Positions 1-9,774 of a DNA stretch of 39,486 bases are shown piece by piece. The notes below the pieces were generated by a model, which worked only from the letters and a program-made list of their open reading frames with translations, ran no database searches and had not been told where the DNA came from. Origin of the DNA: Burkholderiaceae bacterium. GTDB lineage: Bacteria > Pseudomonadota > Gammaproteobacteria > Burkholderiales > Burkholderiaceae. The first letter of the stretch is position 1; every line of letters starts with the position of its first letter. The stretch spans positions 1 to 39,486 of the forward strand of contig CANFWB010000012.1 in the NCBI GenBank assembly GCA_947450605.1, written 5' to 3'. The position numbers and the translations under genes were made by a program.

Positions 1-836
<836 letters not shown>

Positions 837-884
837 TTAACTAGTCCTTTGGTTCAATCTCATTTATTACTATTACCGTTAGCG

Positions 885-1373
885 TCACAACCACGCCAGC
901 CACACACACTTTAAGGCAAGTACATAAGTCACCAATAATGGGACCCAAAGTACGTCTGGGACTAAATACGCAATCCCTACAAACAGCATCAAAGTCACGG
1001 CAATTTTGATAAATTCGCCAGAAACCAATGCTGCCAGATAATTTCCCGGGCTCAATATTTGCGTTTTTTTTGCCAATTCCAGCCGGGTTAAAAATAAGGC
1101 TGAAGGCAAGACGCTAATTAAACCACCTAAAAAGGCCGACTGAGTATAAAGGCTTACCCGTACCGGCTCCCCAAAAACTGCCCAAACTACCATGCTAAGC
1201 ACAGTAACAGCCACTTGTGCAGCCAAAATTTTCCAAGGAGATAACAGTGGGTGGGTCGGGGAATTGCTTTTTTGCAATATCGCCATCTCCTCCTTGCTGA
1301 GTACCCGATACACCTCTTCTTCGGGCTCATCCCAGTCACTTACCTTGGAAAATTGATTTTTTTGAGGAATCAA
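885..1373 (-). CDS. atpI: ATP synthase assembly protein, subunit I
   Basis: This is a small membrane protein (162 aa) at the head of the atp operon. AtpI-type proteins are thought to help c-ring assembly or ion supply but are not core subunits. An acidic N-terminus (SDWDEPEEEVYRVLSKEE) precedes four hydrophobic segments at about residues 48-67, 76-96, 108-130 and 140-160. The longest frame begins with TTG at 1371-1373. An ATG at 1284-1286 (residue 30) is preceded directly by AAGGAGGAG, a much better ribosome site. The acidic stretch before it resembles, from memory, other Burkholderiales AtpI N-termini, so I keep the TTG start but regard it as unsettled. The annotation rests on position and topology more than on sequence motifs. 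Confidence 0.82.
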   Translation of the reverse strand: MIPQKNQFSKVSDWDEPEEEVYRVLSKEEMAILQKSNSPTHPLLSPWKILAAQVAVTVLSMVVWAVFGEPVRVSLYTQSAFLGGLISVLPSALFLTRLELAKKTQILSPGNYLAALVSGEFIKIAVTLMLFVGIAYLVPDVLWVPLLVTYVLALKCVWLAWL

Positions 1374-1385
1374 TTTAGCCCCGTG

Positions 1386-1414
1386 AGTTTAATGTGTGCA
1401 CTGCAATAGGTCAA
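1386..1414 (-). promoter_or_regulatory. candidate sigma70 promoter of the atp operon
   Basis: On the minus strand TTGACC (1409-1414) and TAAACT (1386-1391) are separated by 17 nt. Five of six and four of six positions match the sigma70 consensus. The predicted start near 1379 would leave almost no leader before the TTG start of atpI but a normal leader before the ATG at 1284-1286. This is a motif match only. Confidence 0.45.
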
Positions 1415-1442
1415 ATGTTTTGGAGTCATTTTTAGCAATGAT

Positions 1443-2330
1443 TTAAGCCTCAACACCCAACTTTTTCAACAGAGAGTCCAGCTCGTCAAATTGACTAAAG
1501 CGGATTCTGAGCTCACCGCCTTTACCCTTAAACTTAAATTCAGCGTTTAGACCAATCAAATCAGCGATTTCTTGGGTTAACCGGCGCATATCGGGGTCGC
1601 AACTTGGGGCGCCGGCCTCTGCATTGGTTTTGGCTTTTTTATCCCCAATTTGCCCTCCAGCACGCGCCAAGGCGGTAGACATTCTTTCGGCCTCTCTAAC
1701 CGAAAGGCCTTGTGCAGCAATTCTTTGCGCCAAAGCCACCTGACTTGCCCCAGGCAGGGGGAGAAGCGCACGGGCATGGCCCATATCAATATCGCCTGCT
1801 AAAAGCATGGCTTGTACTGGTTTTGCCAACTGGCCTAAACGCAGCAAATTGCTAATGGCACTGCGTGATTTGCCAACCGCTTTTGCAGCTTGCTCATGAG
1901 TAAAACCAAACTCCTCAATCAGCCTTGCCAGACCCTGCGACTCTTCCAACGGATTGAGATCTTCACGCTGCATGTTCTCAACCAGAGCCATTGCTGCAGC
2001 AGCTTGATCGTCGGCACCAGAAACTAAAACTGGCACCTCTTTTAGGCCGGCTAGGGTTGCCGCACGAAAGCGTCGTTCGCCCGCAATAATTTCGTATTTA
2101 CCAGCAGCAACCAAACGCACTAGCAATGGTTGCATTACGCCCTGCTCTCGAATACTTTCAGCCAACTCTTGTAATGCACCCGCTTCCATTTTTTGACGCG
2201 GCTGATACTTGCCGGCCTGCAATGCAGTTAATGGCAAACGATTAATTTCTGCCGTGGTTTCTTTTTGCGCCTTGTCGCCAAGCAACGCCTCAAGCCCGCG
2301 ACCTAAGCCTTTTTTCTTTATTGCAACCAT
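1443..2330 (-). CDS. parB: Chromosome partitioning protein ParB
   Basis: This is a chromosomal ParB (295 aa), the parS-binding CTPase clamp that spreads around the centromere and stimulates ParA. The N-terminal [11 protein letters not shown] (8-18) is the ParA-interacting type of start. The ParB/Srx domain carries YQPR (42-45), GERRFRAA (84-91) and [10 protein letters not shown] (118-127). A helix-turn-helix follows at about 143-163 ([20 protein letters not shown]), and a C-terminal dimerisation region ends the protein. The ATG at 2328-2330 is 21 nt from the parA stop, so parA and parB are co-transcribed. Two candidate parS sites lie 2-3.5 kb upstream at 4295-4310 and 5768-5783. Confidence 0.97.
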   Translation of the reverse strand: MVAIKKKGLGRGLEALLGDKAQKETTAEINRLPLTALQAGKYQPRQKMEAGALQELAESIREQGVMQPLLVRLVAAGKYEIIAGERRFRAATLAGLKEVPVLVSGADDQAAAAMALVENMQREDLNPLEESQGLARLIEEFGFTHEQAAKAVGKSRSAISNLLRLGQLAKPVQAMLLAGDIDMGHARALLPLPGASQVALAQRIAAQGLSVREAERMSTALARAGGQIGDKKAKTNAEAGAPSCDPDMRRLTQEIADLIGLNAEFKFKGKGGELRIRFSQFDELDSLLKKLGVEA

Positions 2331-2351
2331 AATATTAATTATTCCTAGGTG

Positions 2352-3122
2352 TTACATTTGCGCAATGCGCTCAATCATTTCAGCGCCAAACTCTAAATAA
2401 GCCTTTGCACCACGCGACGATCTATCGAACGCCACCCCAGGAAGCCCATAGGACGGGGCTTCAGCCAGGCGGACATTGCGGGGGATAATGCTCTTAAATA
2501 CTTTGTCGCCAAAGTGCTCCAGCAATTGATCAGAAACTTGTTGTTGCAATGTCATGCGCGGGTCAAACATTACACGCAACAAACCAATGATCACTAGGTC
2601 TGGATTTAAATTGGCATGCACCTGCTTAATGGTGTTTACTAAATCTGACAAACCTTCCAGCGCAAAATATTCACACTGCATTGGAACGATCACGCCATTG
2701 GCTGCACACAGTCCATTCAAGGTTAATAGGGATAGTGCAGGAGGGCAGTCAATCAAAATAAAATCATAGTCATTGGCAACAACAGCAAGCGCATCCTTTA
2801 ATCTTTGCTCGCGTGAATCCAAATCGACCAACTCAATTTCTGCGCCCGCTAAATCCCGGTTTGCTGGCAACACATCATAACCAGAGCTTTCGCAAGGAAC
2901 GGCGGACTCTTTCACTGATGCAAGACCAATGAGGACCTGGTAAACAGTGTTACTCAGGTCCGATTTCTCAATTCCCGACCCCATTGTTGCGTTACCTTGC
3001 GGGTCCAAGTCGACCAATAAAACACGCTGTTGATGTCCAGCCAAACCAGCCGCCAAATTGACGGCCGTAGTTGTTTTACCCACCCCACCTTTTTGATTAG
3101 CAATACAAAATATTTTGGCCAT
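2352..3122 (-). CDS. parA: Chromosome partitioning ATPase ParA (Soj)
   Basis: This is a 256-aa ParA/MinD-superfamily ATPase that binds DNA nonspecifically and, with ParB, segregates the origin region. The deviant Walker A KGGVGKTT is at residues 11-18, including the signature Lys11. [10 protein letters not shown] follows at about 37-46 and the Walker B-like [13 protein letters not shown] in the middle. The length and the absence of an N-terminal DNA-binding extension fit chromosomal (type Ib-like) ParA rather than plasmid ParA. It starts 25 nt after rsmG and is followed by parB, the standard mnmG-rsmG-parA-parB order near bacterial origins. Confidence 0.97.
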   Translation of the reverse strand: MAKIFCIANQKGGVGKTTTAVNLAAGLAGHQQRVLLVDLDPQGNATMGSGIEKSDLSNTVYQVLIGLASVKESAVPCESSGYDVLPANRDLAGAEIELVDLDSREQRLKDALAVVANDYDFILIDCPPALSLLTLNGLCAANGVIVPMQCEYFALEGLSDLVNTIKQVHANLNPDLVIIGLLRVMFDPRMTLQQQVSDQLLEHFGDKVFKSIIPRNVRLAEAPSYGLPGVAFDRSSRGAKAYLEFGAEMIERIAQM

Positions 3123-3147
3123 AGTTTTTTCTTAAAAAGGTCGTGCT

Positions 3148-3810
3148 TTAAAGGGGTAATTTTCTCATGGGGGATAAGACTAAAAGCCGGCGCTCTACCT
3201 CTAAATTCGGGATCCGCAAGGGCTCATCTGCCACCAACTGCCAGTGATCCATACAAACATCCTGCAACTCTTCATCTGCGCGCCTAGCCTTCATAGCAAA
3301 TACCAGGCCTTTGGGCTTGAGTAGGGGTAGCGACAATTCCAAAAAATGGGCAAGATTAGTAAATGCCCTTGAGATCACCGCATCGAATTGACCGGGCTGG
3401 TTTTTCGCAACCATCTCAACACGCTCACTTAACACCTGAATATTCTTTAAGCCCAACTTACCGCGAACATGCTGCAGAAAAGCCGTTTTTTTGCGGATAG
3501 CCTCAATCAAGGTTAAATGCCAGTCGGGCTGCAAAATTGCAATGGGAATCGCCGGCAAACCGCCACCCGAGCCGAGGTCAGCAACGCTGGGGCTGGGGCA
3601 GGTCAAAAATTGGCGCATAATCGGTAAAACTGTAATAGAATCAATAAGATGGAGACGAACTGAGTTTTGCTCGCCCTCAATTGCAGTCAAATTGTGCACC
3701 CGATTCCAGCGGCCCATTTCCTGTAAAAATAGTTCTAAATTAACGATATTTTCCGGACTTAGATTTAATCCTAAATCCTCAATTCCCAGGGAAACCAACC
3801 CATTACTCAT
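3148..3810 (-). CDS. rsmG: 16S rRNA (guanine-527 N7)-methyltransferase RsmG
   Basis: RsmG (GidB) methylates N7 of G527 in the 530 loop of 16S rRNA using S-adenosylmethionine; its loss gives low-level streptomycin resistance in other bacteria. The 220-aa protein shows [10 protein letters not shown] (35-44), which matches the family's WN..xNLTAI signature. The SAM-binding motif [15 protein letters not shown] lies at 78-92, and [11 protein letters not shown] follows later. The ATG at 3808-3810 overlaps the 3' end of mnmG by 8 nt, so the two are translationally coupled. parA follows after 25 nt. Confidence 0.97.
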   Translation of the reverse strand: MSNGLVSLGIEDLGLNLSPENIVNLELFLQEMGRWNRVHNLTAIEGEQNSVRLHLIDSITVLPIMRQFLTCPSPSVADLGSGGGLPAIPIAILQPDWHLTLIEAIRKKTAFLQHVRGKLGLKNIQVLSERVEMVAKNQPGQFDAVISRAFTNLAHFLELSLPLLKPKGLVFAMKARRADEELQDVCMDHWQLVADEPLRIPNLEVERRLLVLSPMRKLPL

Positions 3811-5728
3811 GGGTTTCTTCTTGGGTGCGGCCCAAACCTTTTTTAAGGTGCACCAACAATAAAGATAGCGCCGCAGGCGTGACCCCAGAGATTCTGCCGG
3901 CCTGGCCCAAAGTACCCGGCTTGTGCAAATTCAGCTTTTGTTGCACCTCTTTAGATAAGCCGACAACTTGGGTGTAATCCAACCACTCTGGCAAAGGGAA
4001 GGTTTCATTGTGCTCTTGGCGAGCAATCTCAACCGCCTGCCTATCTATATAACCCTGATATTTAATGGAAATCTCAACCTGATCACTGATTTGTTGGGCT
4101 AAACCCAAGTCATCATCTAAGGTTCCAGGGGACCATAAACCCTCTGAAAGACCGGTAATCGCCTCGTAAGTAATGCCAGGGCGCCTCAATAGATCAGCCA
4201 AACTGCATTCATGGGATAAATCTTGGCCCAAAAGCTCAGACACTGCTTTGGCTGAATCATGCTTTGGTCCAATCCAAATTTCTTGCAAGCGTGATGTTTC
4301 ACGTGAAACAGCCTCTTGTTTCCTGCAAAATGCAGTCCAGCGATAATCATCAACCAACCCAATTTCGCGGCCGATCGTCGTTAAGCGCATATCTGCATTG
4401 TCTTCACGCAAGCTCAAACGATATTCTGCGCGACTAGTAAACATGCGGTAGGGCTCTTGGACGCCTAAAGTAATGAGGTCATCCACTAGAACGCCAATAT
4501 ACGATTCGCTACGCTTAGGTAGCCAAGGTTCTTTTCCCTGCGCAGCTAAGCCCGCATTAATGCCGGCCAACATACCTTGGGCAGCAGCCTCTTCATAGCC
4601 TGTAGTGCCATTAATCTGGCCCGCAAAGTAGAGACCCGCAATTGCCCTAGTTTCTAAGCTATGTCGCAAATGGCGTGGATCAAAGAAATCGTATTCAATT
4701 GCATAGCCGGGACGCACAATCACGGCGGACTCCAAGCCCCGGATGCTTCGCACCAAATTCCACTGAACATCAAAAGGAAGGCTGGTGGAGATGCCATTCG
4801 GATAAAACTCGTTTGTCGTTAGCCCCTCTGGCTCCAAAAAGATTTGGTGGCTATTTCTGGAGGCAAAACGATGGATTTTGTCTTCAATTGAGGGGCAGTA
4901 GCGAGGGCCAACACCCTCAATCACACCGGTATACATAGGGGAGCGATCTAAACCACCCCGGATAATGTCGTGTGTCTGCTCATTAGTATGAGAAATCCAG
5001 CAGGGTACCTGCTTGGGATGCTGCTCTGGCCTACCCAAATAGGAGAAAACAGGCACAGGGTCCAAATCCCCTGGCTGCTCTAGCATCACAGAGAAATCAA
5101 TGGTTCGACCATCTATCCGTGGCGGAGTACCTGTTTTTAATCTACCCTGGGGCAGCTTGAGCTCTTTCAATCTGGCCGACAAGGAAACCGATGCAGGATC
5201 ACCAGCCCGACCACCGGCATAGTTATTTAAGCCCACATGAATCTTTCCATCCAAGAAGGTGCCAGCTGTTAGCACCACCTTCTTGGCCATAAACTTCAGA
5301 CCCATTTGGGTAACTACACCCTGAACCTCATCCCCTTGAACCAATAAATCATCTACGGCCGCCTGAAACAGGGTGAGGTTTTCTTGATTTTCTAGGCGAC
5401 GGCGAATGGCCGCCTTATATAGAACCCGATCACCCTGGGCGCGAGTCGCACGAACTGCCGGCCCCTTGCTTGAGTTCAGAATCCGAAACTGAATACCCGC
5501 TTCATCGGTGGCTGCTGCCATCGCACCACCCATGGCATCAATCTCTTTAACCAAATGGCCTTTGCCTATGCCCCCAATTGAGGGGTTACAGCTCATGGCA
5601 CCCAAATTCTCAATGCTATGGGTAATCAGGAGGGTATCGCACCCCATTCGTGCCGCCGCAAGCGCAGCCTCAGTTCCGGCGTGACCGCCGCCAACCACAA
5701 TGACATCGAAGTTCTTTGAATAGCGCAT
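3803..5728 (-). CDS. mnmG: tRNA uridine-34 carboxymethylaminomethyl synthesis enzyme MnmG (GidA)
   Basis: MnmG is the FAD-dependent partner of MnmE; together they build the cmnm5 group on wobble U34 of tRNAs using glycine or ammonia and methylene-tetrahydrofolate. The 641-aa protein has the dinucleotide fold [19 protein letters not shown] (about 11-29) and [19 protein letters not shown] (46-64) with the conserved Cys47. It also has [21 protein letters not shown] and [15 protein letters not shown] in the right order, and a GidA-type C-terminal helical domain. The ATG at 5726-5728 begins the usual mature sequence. Codons 473-478 (A-V-S-R-E-T) contain a perfect parS site. The partner mnmE is on the other side of the origin at 19330. 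Confidence 0.98.
   Translation of the reverse strand: MRYSKNFDVIVVGGGHAGTEAALAAARMGCDTLLITHSIENLGAMSCNPSIGGIGKGHLVKEIDAMGGAMAAATDEAGIQFRILNSSKGPAVRATRAQGDRVLYKAAIRRRLENQENLTLFQAAVDDLLVQGDEVQGVVTQMGLKFMAKKVVLTAGTFLDGKIHVGLNNYAGGRAGDPASVSLSARLKELKLPQGRLKTGTPPRIDGRTIDFSVMLEQPGDLDPVPVFSYLGRPEQHPKQVPCWISHTNEQTHDIIRGGLDRSPMYTGVIEGVGPRYCPSIEDKIHRFASRNSHQIFLEPEGLTTNEFYPNGISTSLPFDVQWNLVRSIRGLESAVIVRPGYAIEYDFFDPRHLRHSLETRAIAGLYFAGQINGTTGYEEAAAQGMLAGINAGLAAQGKEPWLPKRSESYIGVLVDDLITLGVQEPYRMFTSRAEYRLSLREDNADMRLTTIGREIGLVDDYRWTAFCRKQEAVSRETSRLQEIWIGPKHDSAKAVSELLGQDLSHECSLADLLRRPGITYEAITGLSEGLWSPGTLDDDLGLAQQISDQVEISIKYQGYIDRQAVEIARQEHNETFPLPEWLDYTQVVGLSKEVQQKLNLHKPGTLGQAGRISGVTPAALSLLLVHLKKGLGRTQEETHE
4295..4310. 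promoter_or_regulatory. parS: parS centromere site, perfect palindrome inside mnmG
   Basis: The sequence TGTTTCACGTGAAACA matches the consensus bacterial chromosomal parS at all 16 positions. It lies within mnmG and, read in that gene's frame, covers the third base of an Ala codon and the codons Val-Ser-Arg-Glu-Thr (residues 474-478). The genes for its likely binders, parA and parB, end about 2 kb away on the same strand. Confidence 0.93.
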
Positions 5729-5767
5729 GATTTGCCTCTGATAGGGCGATGATCATAGCATTTTGTA

Positions 5768-5783
5768 GGTTTCACGTGAAACA
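5768..5783. promoter_or_regulatory. parS: second parS site, 15 of 16 matches, upstream of mnmG
   Basis: GGTTTCACGTGAAACA differs from the parS consensus only at the outermost base; the inner 14-bp palindrome is intact. It lies about 40 nt upstream of the mnmG start codon, so ParB binding here could also touch mnmG transcription. It is 1.47 kb from the perfect site within mnmG. Confidence 0.85.
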
Positions 5784-5820
5784 AATGTGCGTATTAAACC
5801 AAGATATTACCAATTAATAT

Positions 5821-5851
5821 TGTAAGTTATTGATTTAATTGATAATTTACA
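5821..5851. repeat. AT-rich imperfect inverted repeat upstream of mnmG
   Basis: The arms TGTAAGTTAT (5821-5830) and ATAATTTACA (5842-5851) match at 9 of 10 positions around an 11-nt AT-rich spacer. The 231-bp gap 5729-5959 between mnmG and livM holds this repeat, the second parS and the hairpin near 5914. I see no gene in it. Regulatory meaning is a guess. Confidence 0.35.
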
Positions 5852-5913
5852 AAATAAAATATAGGTAGGGGCGGCCAACACGGGTCGAAATAAGGCAAAT
5901 CCACAAATGCGTA

Positions 5914-5929
5914 CGGCGCCGAAGCGCCG
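5914..5929 (-). terminator. GC-rich hairpin with UUCG-type loop downstream of livM
   Basis: On the minus strand, 31-46 nt after the livM stop, CGGCGC-TTCG-GCGCCG forms a perfect 6-bp GC stem with a C(UUCG)G tetraloop, an unusually stable fold. No T-tract follows, so it is not a textbook intrinsic terminator. It could be a 3'-end stabilising hairpin or a terminator assisted by Rho. It sits at the end of the liv transcription unit. Confidence 0.45.
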
Positions 5930-5959
5930 CACTAAAACCAGTTAAGGGGCAAACCTCAA

Positions 5960-6889
5960 CTAATTCTTGCCCTTAAAGAAATGGGTAATTTCGCCAACAA
6001 CCCCGCGACGAAATGCCAAAACGCAAATTACAAAAATGAATCCGGTAGCAATCGTGCTCCAGGAGCCAATATTGGCCAAATAATTTTGTAAGCCAACCAC
6101 GATGCCAGCACCCACCACTGGCCCAAGAATAGTTCCCATACCTCCAAGCAAAGTCATCAAAACTACTTCGCCGGACATATGCCAATGAACATCGGTCAAC
6201 GTTGCTAACTGAAAAACCAAAGTTTTTAAAGACCCGGCCAGACCAGCGAGGGCCGCTGAAAGCACAAAGGAAATTAATTTAAAACGATCAACATCGTAAC
6301 CAAGAGAGATTGCGCGCGGCTCATTTTCACGAATGGCTTTTAAGACTTGGCCAAACGGGGAGTGAACTGTACGGACAATCAAGGCGAAGCCAATCAAGAA
6401 AACGGCCAGCACAAAGTAATACATACTCACATCATCTTTTAGATCAATGAGACCAAACAACATTCCGCGAGGCACACCCTGAATACCATCCTCGCCTCCA
6501 GTAAATGGAAGTTGAACGGCCAAGAAGTAAACCATTTGCGAGAGGGCTAATGTCACCATTGCAAAATAAATACCTTGCCGACGAATTGCAAGAGACCCGA
6601 TAAGAAGACCCAATACCGCCGAGCCCAAAACGCCCAATACAATTCCCAGCTCGGGTGATAGTCCAGCCTCTTTGCAGAGATACGCAGTAATGTAGGCTGA
6701 GGTACCAAAGAATGCAGCATGACCAAACGACAGCAGGCCAGTAAAACCCAGCAACAAATTAAAGGCGCAAGCAAAGAGGGCGAAGCACAAGACCTTCATC
6801 GCAAACACTAAATAGATAAAGTCCTGAAAGGGCAAAAGCAGGCCAATTAAAACCAAGATGCCGTAAATTAATTTCGTTTTTGAGCTCAC
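5960..6889 (-). CDS. livM: Branched-chain amino acid type ABC transporter permease LivM
   Basis: This is one of two inner-membrane permeases of a LIV/HAAT-family importer (309 aa). It has about eight to nine hydrophobic segments. The LivM signature LLGFTGLLSFGHAAFFG falls at about 46-62. The cytoplasmic coupling loop KAIRENEPRAISLGYDVDRFK lies in the second half and is followed by SAALAGLAGSL. It starts 2 nt after the livH stop and ends the five-gene liv unit. Substrates of this family include Leu/Ile/Val, other amino acids, amides, urea and aromatic acids, and the permease alone does not tell which. The gene symbol names the subunit type, not a proven leucine transporter. Confidence 0.92.
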   Translation of the reverse strand: MSSKTKLIYGILVLIGLLLPFQDFIYLVFAMKVLCFALFACAFNLLLGFTGLLSFGHAAFFGTSAYITAYLCKEAGLSPELGIVLGVLGSAVLGLLIGSLAIRRQGIYFAMVTLALSQMVYFLAVQLPFTGGEDGIQGVPRGMLFGLIDLKDDVSMYYFVLAVFLIGFALIVRTVHSPFGQVLKAIRENEPRAISLGYDVDRFKLISFVLSAALAGLAGSLKTLVFQLATLTDVHWHMSGEVVLMTLLGGMGTILGPVVGAGIVVGLQNYLANIGSWSTIATGFIFVICVLAFRRGVVGEITHFFKGKN

Positions 6890-6891
6890 GC

Positions 6892-7812
6892 TTATTTCTC
6901 CCGGCCGAATAGTCCAGCAGGACGAATGAGTAATACGATTGCCATAATCACAAAAATAACCACACCAGATGCCTCTGGATAAAAGACTTTGGTTAAACCC
7001 TCAATCAAACCTAAAGCGAGACCAGTCAAAATGGAACCCATGATGGAACCCATTCCACCAATGACCACCACAGCAAAAACCACAATGATTAAATTCGAAC
7101 CCATCAATGGATTCACCTGAAATATAGGTGCCGCTAAAACGCCAGCAAAACCAGCAAGACCGACGCCATAAGCGTAAGCCAAAGAAATCATCAGGGGAAC
7201 GTTAATACCAAACGCCTGCAATAGTTTTGGATTTTCGGTACCGGCGCGAAGATAAGCGCCCAACTTAGTTCTCTCAATCACATACCAAGTCGTGAAGCAA
7301 ACCACTAACGAAACTATAACCACCCACAAACGATACTTAGGCAAAATAATGCCGATAGATTCTAGGGGAATAGCACCCTGCAATATTTCAGGGGCAGGAT
7401 AGCTTTCACCAGAAATTCCATACCAATGTCGGAACATGCCTTCAATAATTAAAGCCAAACCAAAGGTCAACAATAGGCCATACAGATGGTCTAGGTGATA
7501 GAGGCGACGAAGCATGGTTCGCTCCAAAATCAAACCAAAACCCGCCATAACCAACGGCACTAGAATTAATGCAAACCAATAATTAATAGAGAATTCAGGA
7601 AAACCAAACCATTGCCCAACTTGAGTTAAACCAATCCACGCAACAAAGGCACCCATAGTGTATTGGGCGCCGTGCGAAAAATTAATGATGTTGAGTAGGC
7701 CAAAAATAATAGCCAAACCCAAACTCAATATGGCGTAGAAGGAGCCATTAATAAGCCCCACCAAGAGCTGAGCAACCAGCCCTTGTGGGGTAATTCCAAA
7801 AAGTTCAAACAT
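6892..7812 (-). CDS. livH: Branched-chain amino acid type ABC transporter permease LivH
   Basis: This is the second permease of the importer (306 aa, highly hydrophobic). It carries the LivH signature FGLLNIINFSHGAQYTMGAF in the first third and the coupling loop RAGTENPKLLQAFGINVPL. The conserved segment IGGMGSIMGSILTGLALGLIEGL lies near the C-terminus. It is expected to pair with LivM in the membrane and be driven by LivG and LivF. It lies 11 nt after the substrate-binding protein gene and 2 nt before livM, so it belongs to one transcription unit with them. Confidence 0.93.
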   Translation of the reverse strand: MFELFGITPQGLVAQLLVGLINGSFYAILSLGLAIIFGLLNIINFSHGAQYTMGAFVAWIGLTQVGQWFGFPEFSINYWFALILVPLVMAGFGLILERTMLRRLYHLDHLYGLLLTFGLALIIEGMFRHWYGISGESYPAPEILQGAIPLESIGIILPKYRLWVVIVSLVVCFTTWYVIERTKLGAYLRAGTENPKLLQAFGINVPLMISLAYAYGVGLAGFAGVLAAPIFQVNPLMGSNLIIVVFAVVVIGGMGSIMGSILTGLALGLIEGLTKVFYPEASGVVIFVIMAIVLLIRPAGLFGREK

Positions 7813-7823
7813 GCTTAATTAAA

Positions 7824-9047
7824 TTACTTATTGGTAACCAACTTGCATCGTGACAATGAAAGTGGTTGTGTTGCCTCAGCAGCAGGAATCACCGCTTTAA
7901 CGTTGTAGTAATCCCATGGGCTCTTGGAGTCGGCGGGCTTCTTCACCTCCAACAAATACATATCGTGTTCAAACTTACCATCGGCACGGATTTTTCCTTT
8001 GAACAGGCCATCATCAATGTTGGTAGATTTGAGAGCCTTCATGACCGCTTGAGTATCATCAGTGCCCGCCTTTTGAACCGCAGTCAAGTAAGCAAGAACA
8101 GATGAATAAACGCCGGCCTGAACACTAGTAGGCATACGCTTGTGTTGCAAGATGAAGCGCTTAGAGAATGCGCGCGTCTTGTCATCTTTATCCCAATAGA
8201 AACCTTCGGTTAAGTACATGCCTTGCGCAGCATTCAAGCCCAAGGAGTGAACATCGGAAATAAACATAAGCAAAGGAACGACGGTTTGCTTTTTATTGAT
8301 GCCAAACTCAGAGGCTTGTTTAACAGAGTTGATGGTATCTTGACCTGCGTTTGCCAGAGCTACAACATCAGCACCGCTAGCTTGAGCCTTCAGGAGATAA
8401 GAAGAAAAATCGCTATTCGGGAATGGGTGCTTGCTTGTGCCCAATACCTTTCCACCATTGGCCGTGACAACATTGGTGGCATCTTTTTCTAAAGCCGCAC
8501 CAAACGCATAGTCAGCAGTAATGAAGTACCAGTTCTTTTTACCCTGTTTAACAACCGCCTTACCCGTACCATTTGAAAGTGCATAAGTGTCGTATGTCCA
8601 ATGTACGTTGTTAGCGGTACATTTCTCATTGGTAATTGGCAAAGAAGCGGCGCCAGAAACTAAGGTAATTTTATTTTTTTGCTCTGCCACTTCCATGACG
8701 GCCAAGGCAACGTTGGTTGAGACCAACTCGACAATCACATCTACGCCGTCCTTGTCATACCATTCGCGCGCTTTATTTGCTGCAATGTCTGCTTTGTTTT
8801 GATGATCGGCGCTAACTAATTCAATTTTTTTCCCAAGCACTGTGCCGTCCTTAGAGAAATCAGCAACCGCCATCTTGGCTGCAATAACAGCGCCAGGACC
8901 CGCCAAATCAGAGTAAGTTGAAGACAGGTCTGTTAAGACGCCAATCTTAATAACATCTCCACTAGCTTTTGATGCTTGCGCAAATGCTGGGTTAGAACCA
9001 AACAGGGTTGCCGCCACCAGACCGGCGGTAATTTGCTTTAACTTCAT
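7824..9047 (-). CDS. Periplasmic substrate-binding protein of the liv-type ABC transporter
   Basis: This is a 407-aa type I periplasmic binding protein (Leu/Ile/Val-binding-like family, two Rossmann-like lobes). A signal peptide spans residues 1-23 (MKLKQITAGLVAATLFGSNPAFA, cleaved after AFA). The mature part begins with the family pattern IKIGVLTDLSSTYSDLAGPGAVIAAKMAV and continues with GKKIELVSADHQNK. The later FPNSDFSSYLLKAQASGADVVALAN and the FISDVHSLGLNAAQGMYLTEGFYW region form the second lobe. The long C-terminus ends in a Cys-containing tail (SRCKLVTNK) that could pair with the Cys in NEKCTANNVHW. The ligand cannot be deduced. It sits between livF and livH in the operon, an order seen in importers of amino acids, amides and aromatic acids. 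Confidence 0.92.
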   Translation of the reverse strand: MKLKQITAGLVAATLFGSNPAFAQASKASGDVIKIGVLTDLSSTYSDLAGPGAVIAAKMAVADFSKDGTVLGKKIELVSADHQNKADIAANKAREWYDKDGVDVIVELVSTNVALAVMEVAEQKNKITLVSGAASLPITNEKCTANNVHWTYDTYALSNGTGKAVVKQGKKNWYFITADYAFGAALEKDATNVVTANGGKVLGTSKHPFPNSDFSSYLLKAQASGADVVALANAGQDTINSVKQASEFGINKKQTVVPLLMFISDVHSLGLNAAQGMYLTEGFYWDKDDKTRAFSKRFILQHKRMPTSVQAGVYSSVLAYLTAVQKAGTDDTQAVMKALKSTNIDDGLFKGKIRADGKFEHDMYLLEVKKPADSKSPWDYYNVKAVIPAAEATQPLSLSRCKLVTNK

Positions 9048-9069
9048 TTTTGTCTCCTATGAATAACCA

Positions 9070-9774
9070 CTAAACACCAAGATACTCGTTTAACAAGCTC
9101 GCCTTTTCAGTAAGCTCGTTTTGATTCACCACCTCAACTACGTTACCGTGTTCAACCACATAATGCCGATCTGCCAAAGGCGCAGCAAAACGGAAGTTTT
9201 GCTCCACCAACACAATGGTGAAGCCCTTATTGCGCAGACTGGTAACCACCTCGCCCAATTTCTGAACAATAACTGGCGCTAAGCCTTCAGTAATTTCATC
9301 AAGTAATAGCAGTTTTGCGCCCGTCCTAAGAATGCGCGCCATAGCCAGCATTTGCTGTTCACCGCCAGATAGGCGCGTGCCAGGGCTGTTACGCCTCTCA
9401 TAGAGGTTGGGGAACATCTCATAAATCTCATCTAAACCCATGCCGCCAGGAGCGATCTCCGGCAACAGCAATAAATTCTCTTCCGCGCTTAAACTTGCAA
9501 AAATGCCCCGCTCTTCGGGGCAAAAACCAACACCCAGGCGAGCAATTTTGTAAGTTGGCATAGCAATGGTTTGGTTGCCATAAACCTCAACCGAACCAGC
9601 TCTCTTGCTGGTTAAGCCCAAAATGGTTTTTAGGATGGTGCTGCGACCTGCGCCATTACGGCCCAAGAGAGTTACCACCTCGCCGTCACGGACGGCAAAA
9701 TTAACACCATGAAGAATGTGGGACTCCCCATACCAAGACTCTAGATTCTTCACCACCAGCGCCATGTTGCTCAT
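9070..9774 (-). CDS. livF: Branched-chain amino acid type ABC transporter ATP-binding protein LivF (Walker A Lys replaced by Arg)
   Basis: This is the second nucleotide-binding subunit of the importer (234 aa). The Walker A motif reads GRNGAGRST (38-46), with Arg44 where the catalytic Lys is normally found; the codon at 9643-9645 is unambiguous. The signature SGGEQQMLAMAR, the Walker B LLLLDEITEGLAP and the switch histidine region VEQN are otherwise intact. The ATG overlaps the livG stop by 4 nt (ATGA), so translation is coupled. From memory the GAGR variant recurs in some LivF relatives of Burkholderiales and rhizobia, so it is more likely an evolved asymmetric site than a broken gene. Confidence 0.93.
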   Translation of the reverse strand: MSNMALVVKNLESWYGESHILHGVNFAVRDGEVVTLLGRNGAGRSTILKTILGLTSKRAGSVEVYGNQTIAMPTYKIARLGVGFCPEERGIFASLSAEENLLLLPEIAPGGMGLDEIYEMFPNLYERRNSPGTRLSGGEQQMLAMARILRTGAKLLLLDEITEGLAPVIVQKLGEVVTSLRNKGFTIVLVEQNFRFAAPLADRHYVVEHGNVVEVVNQNELTEKASLLNEYLGV

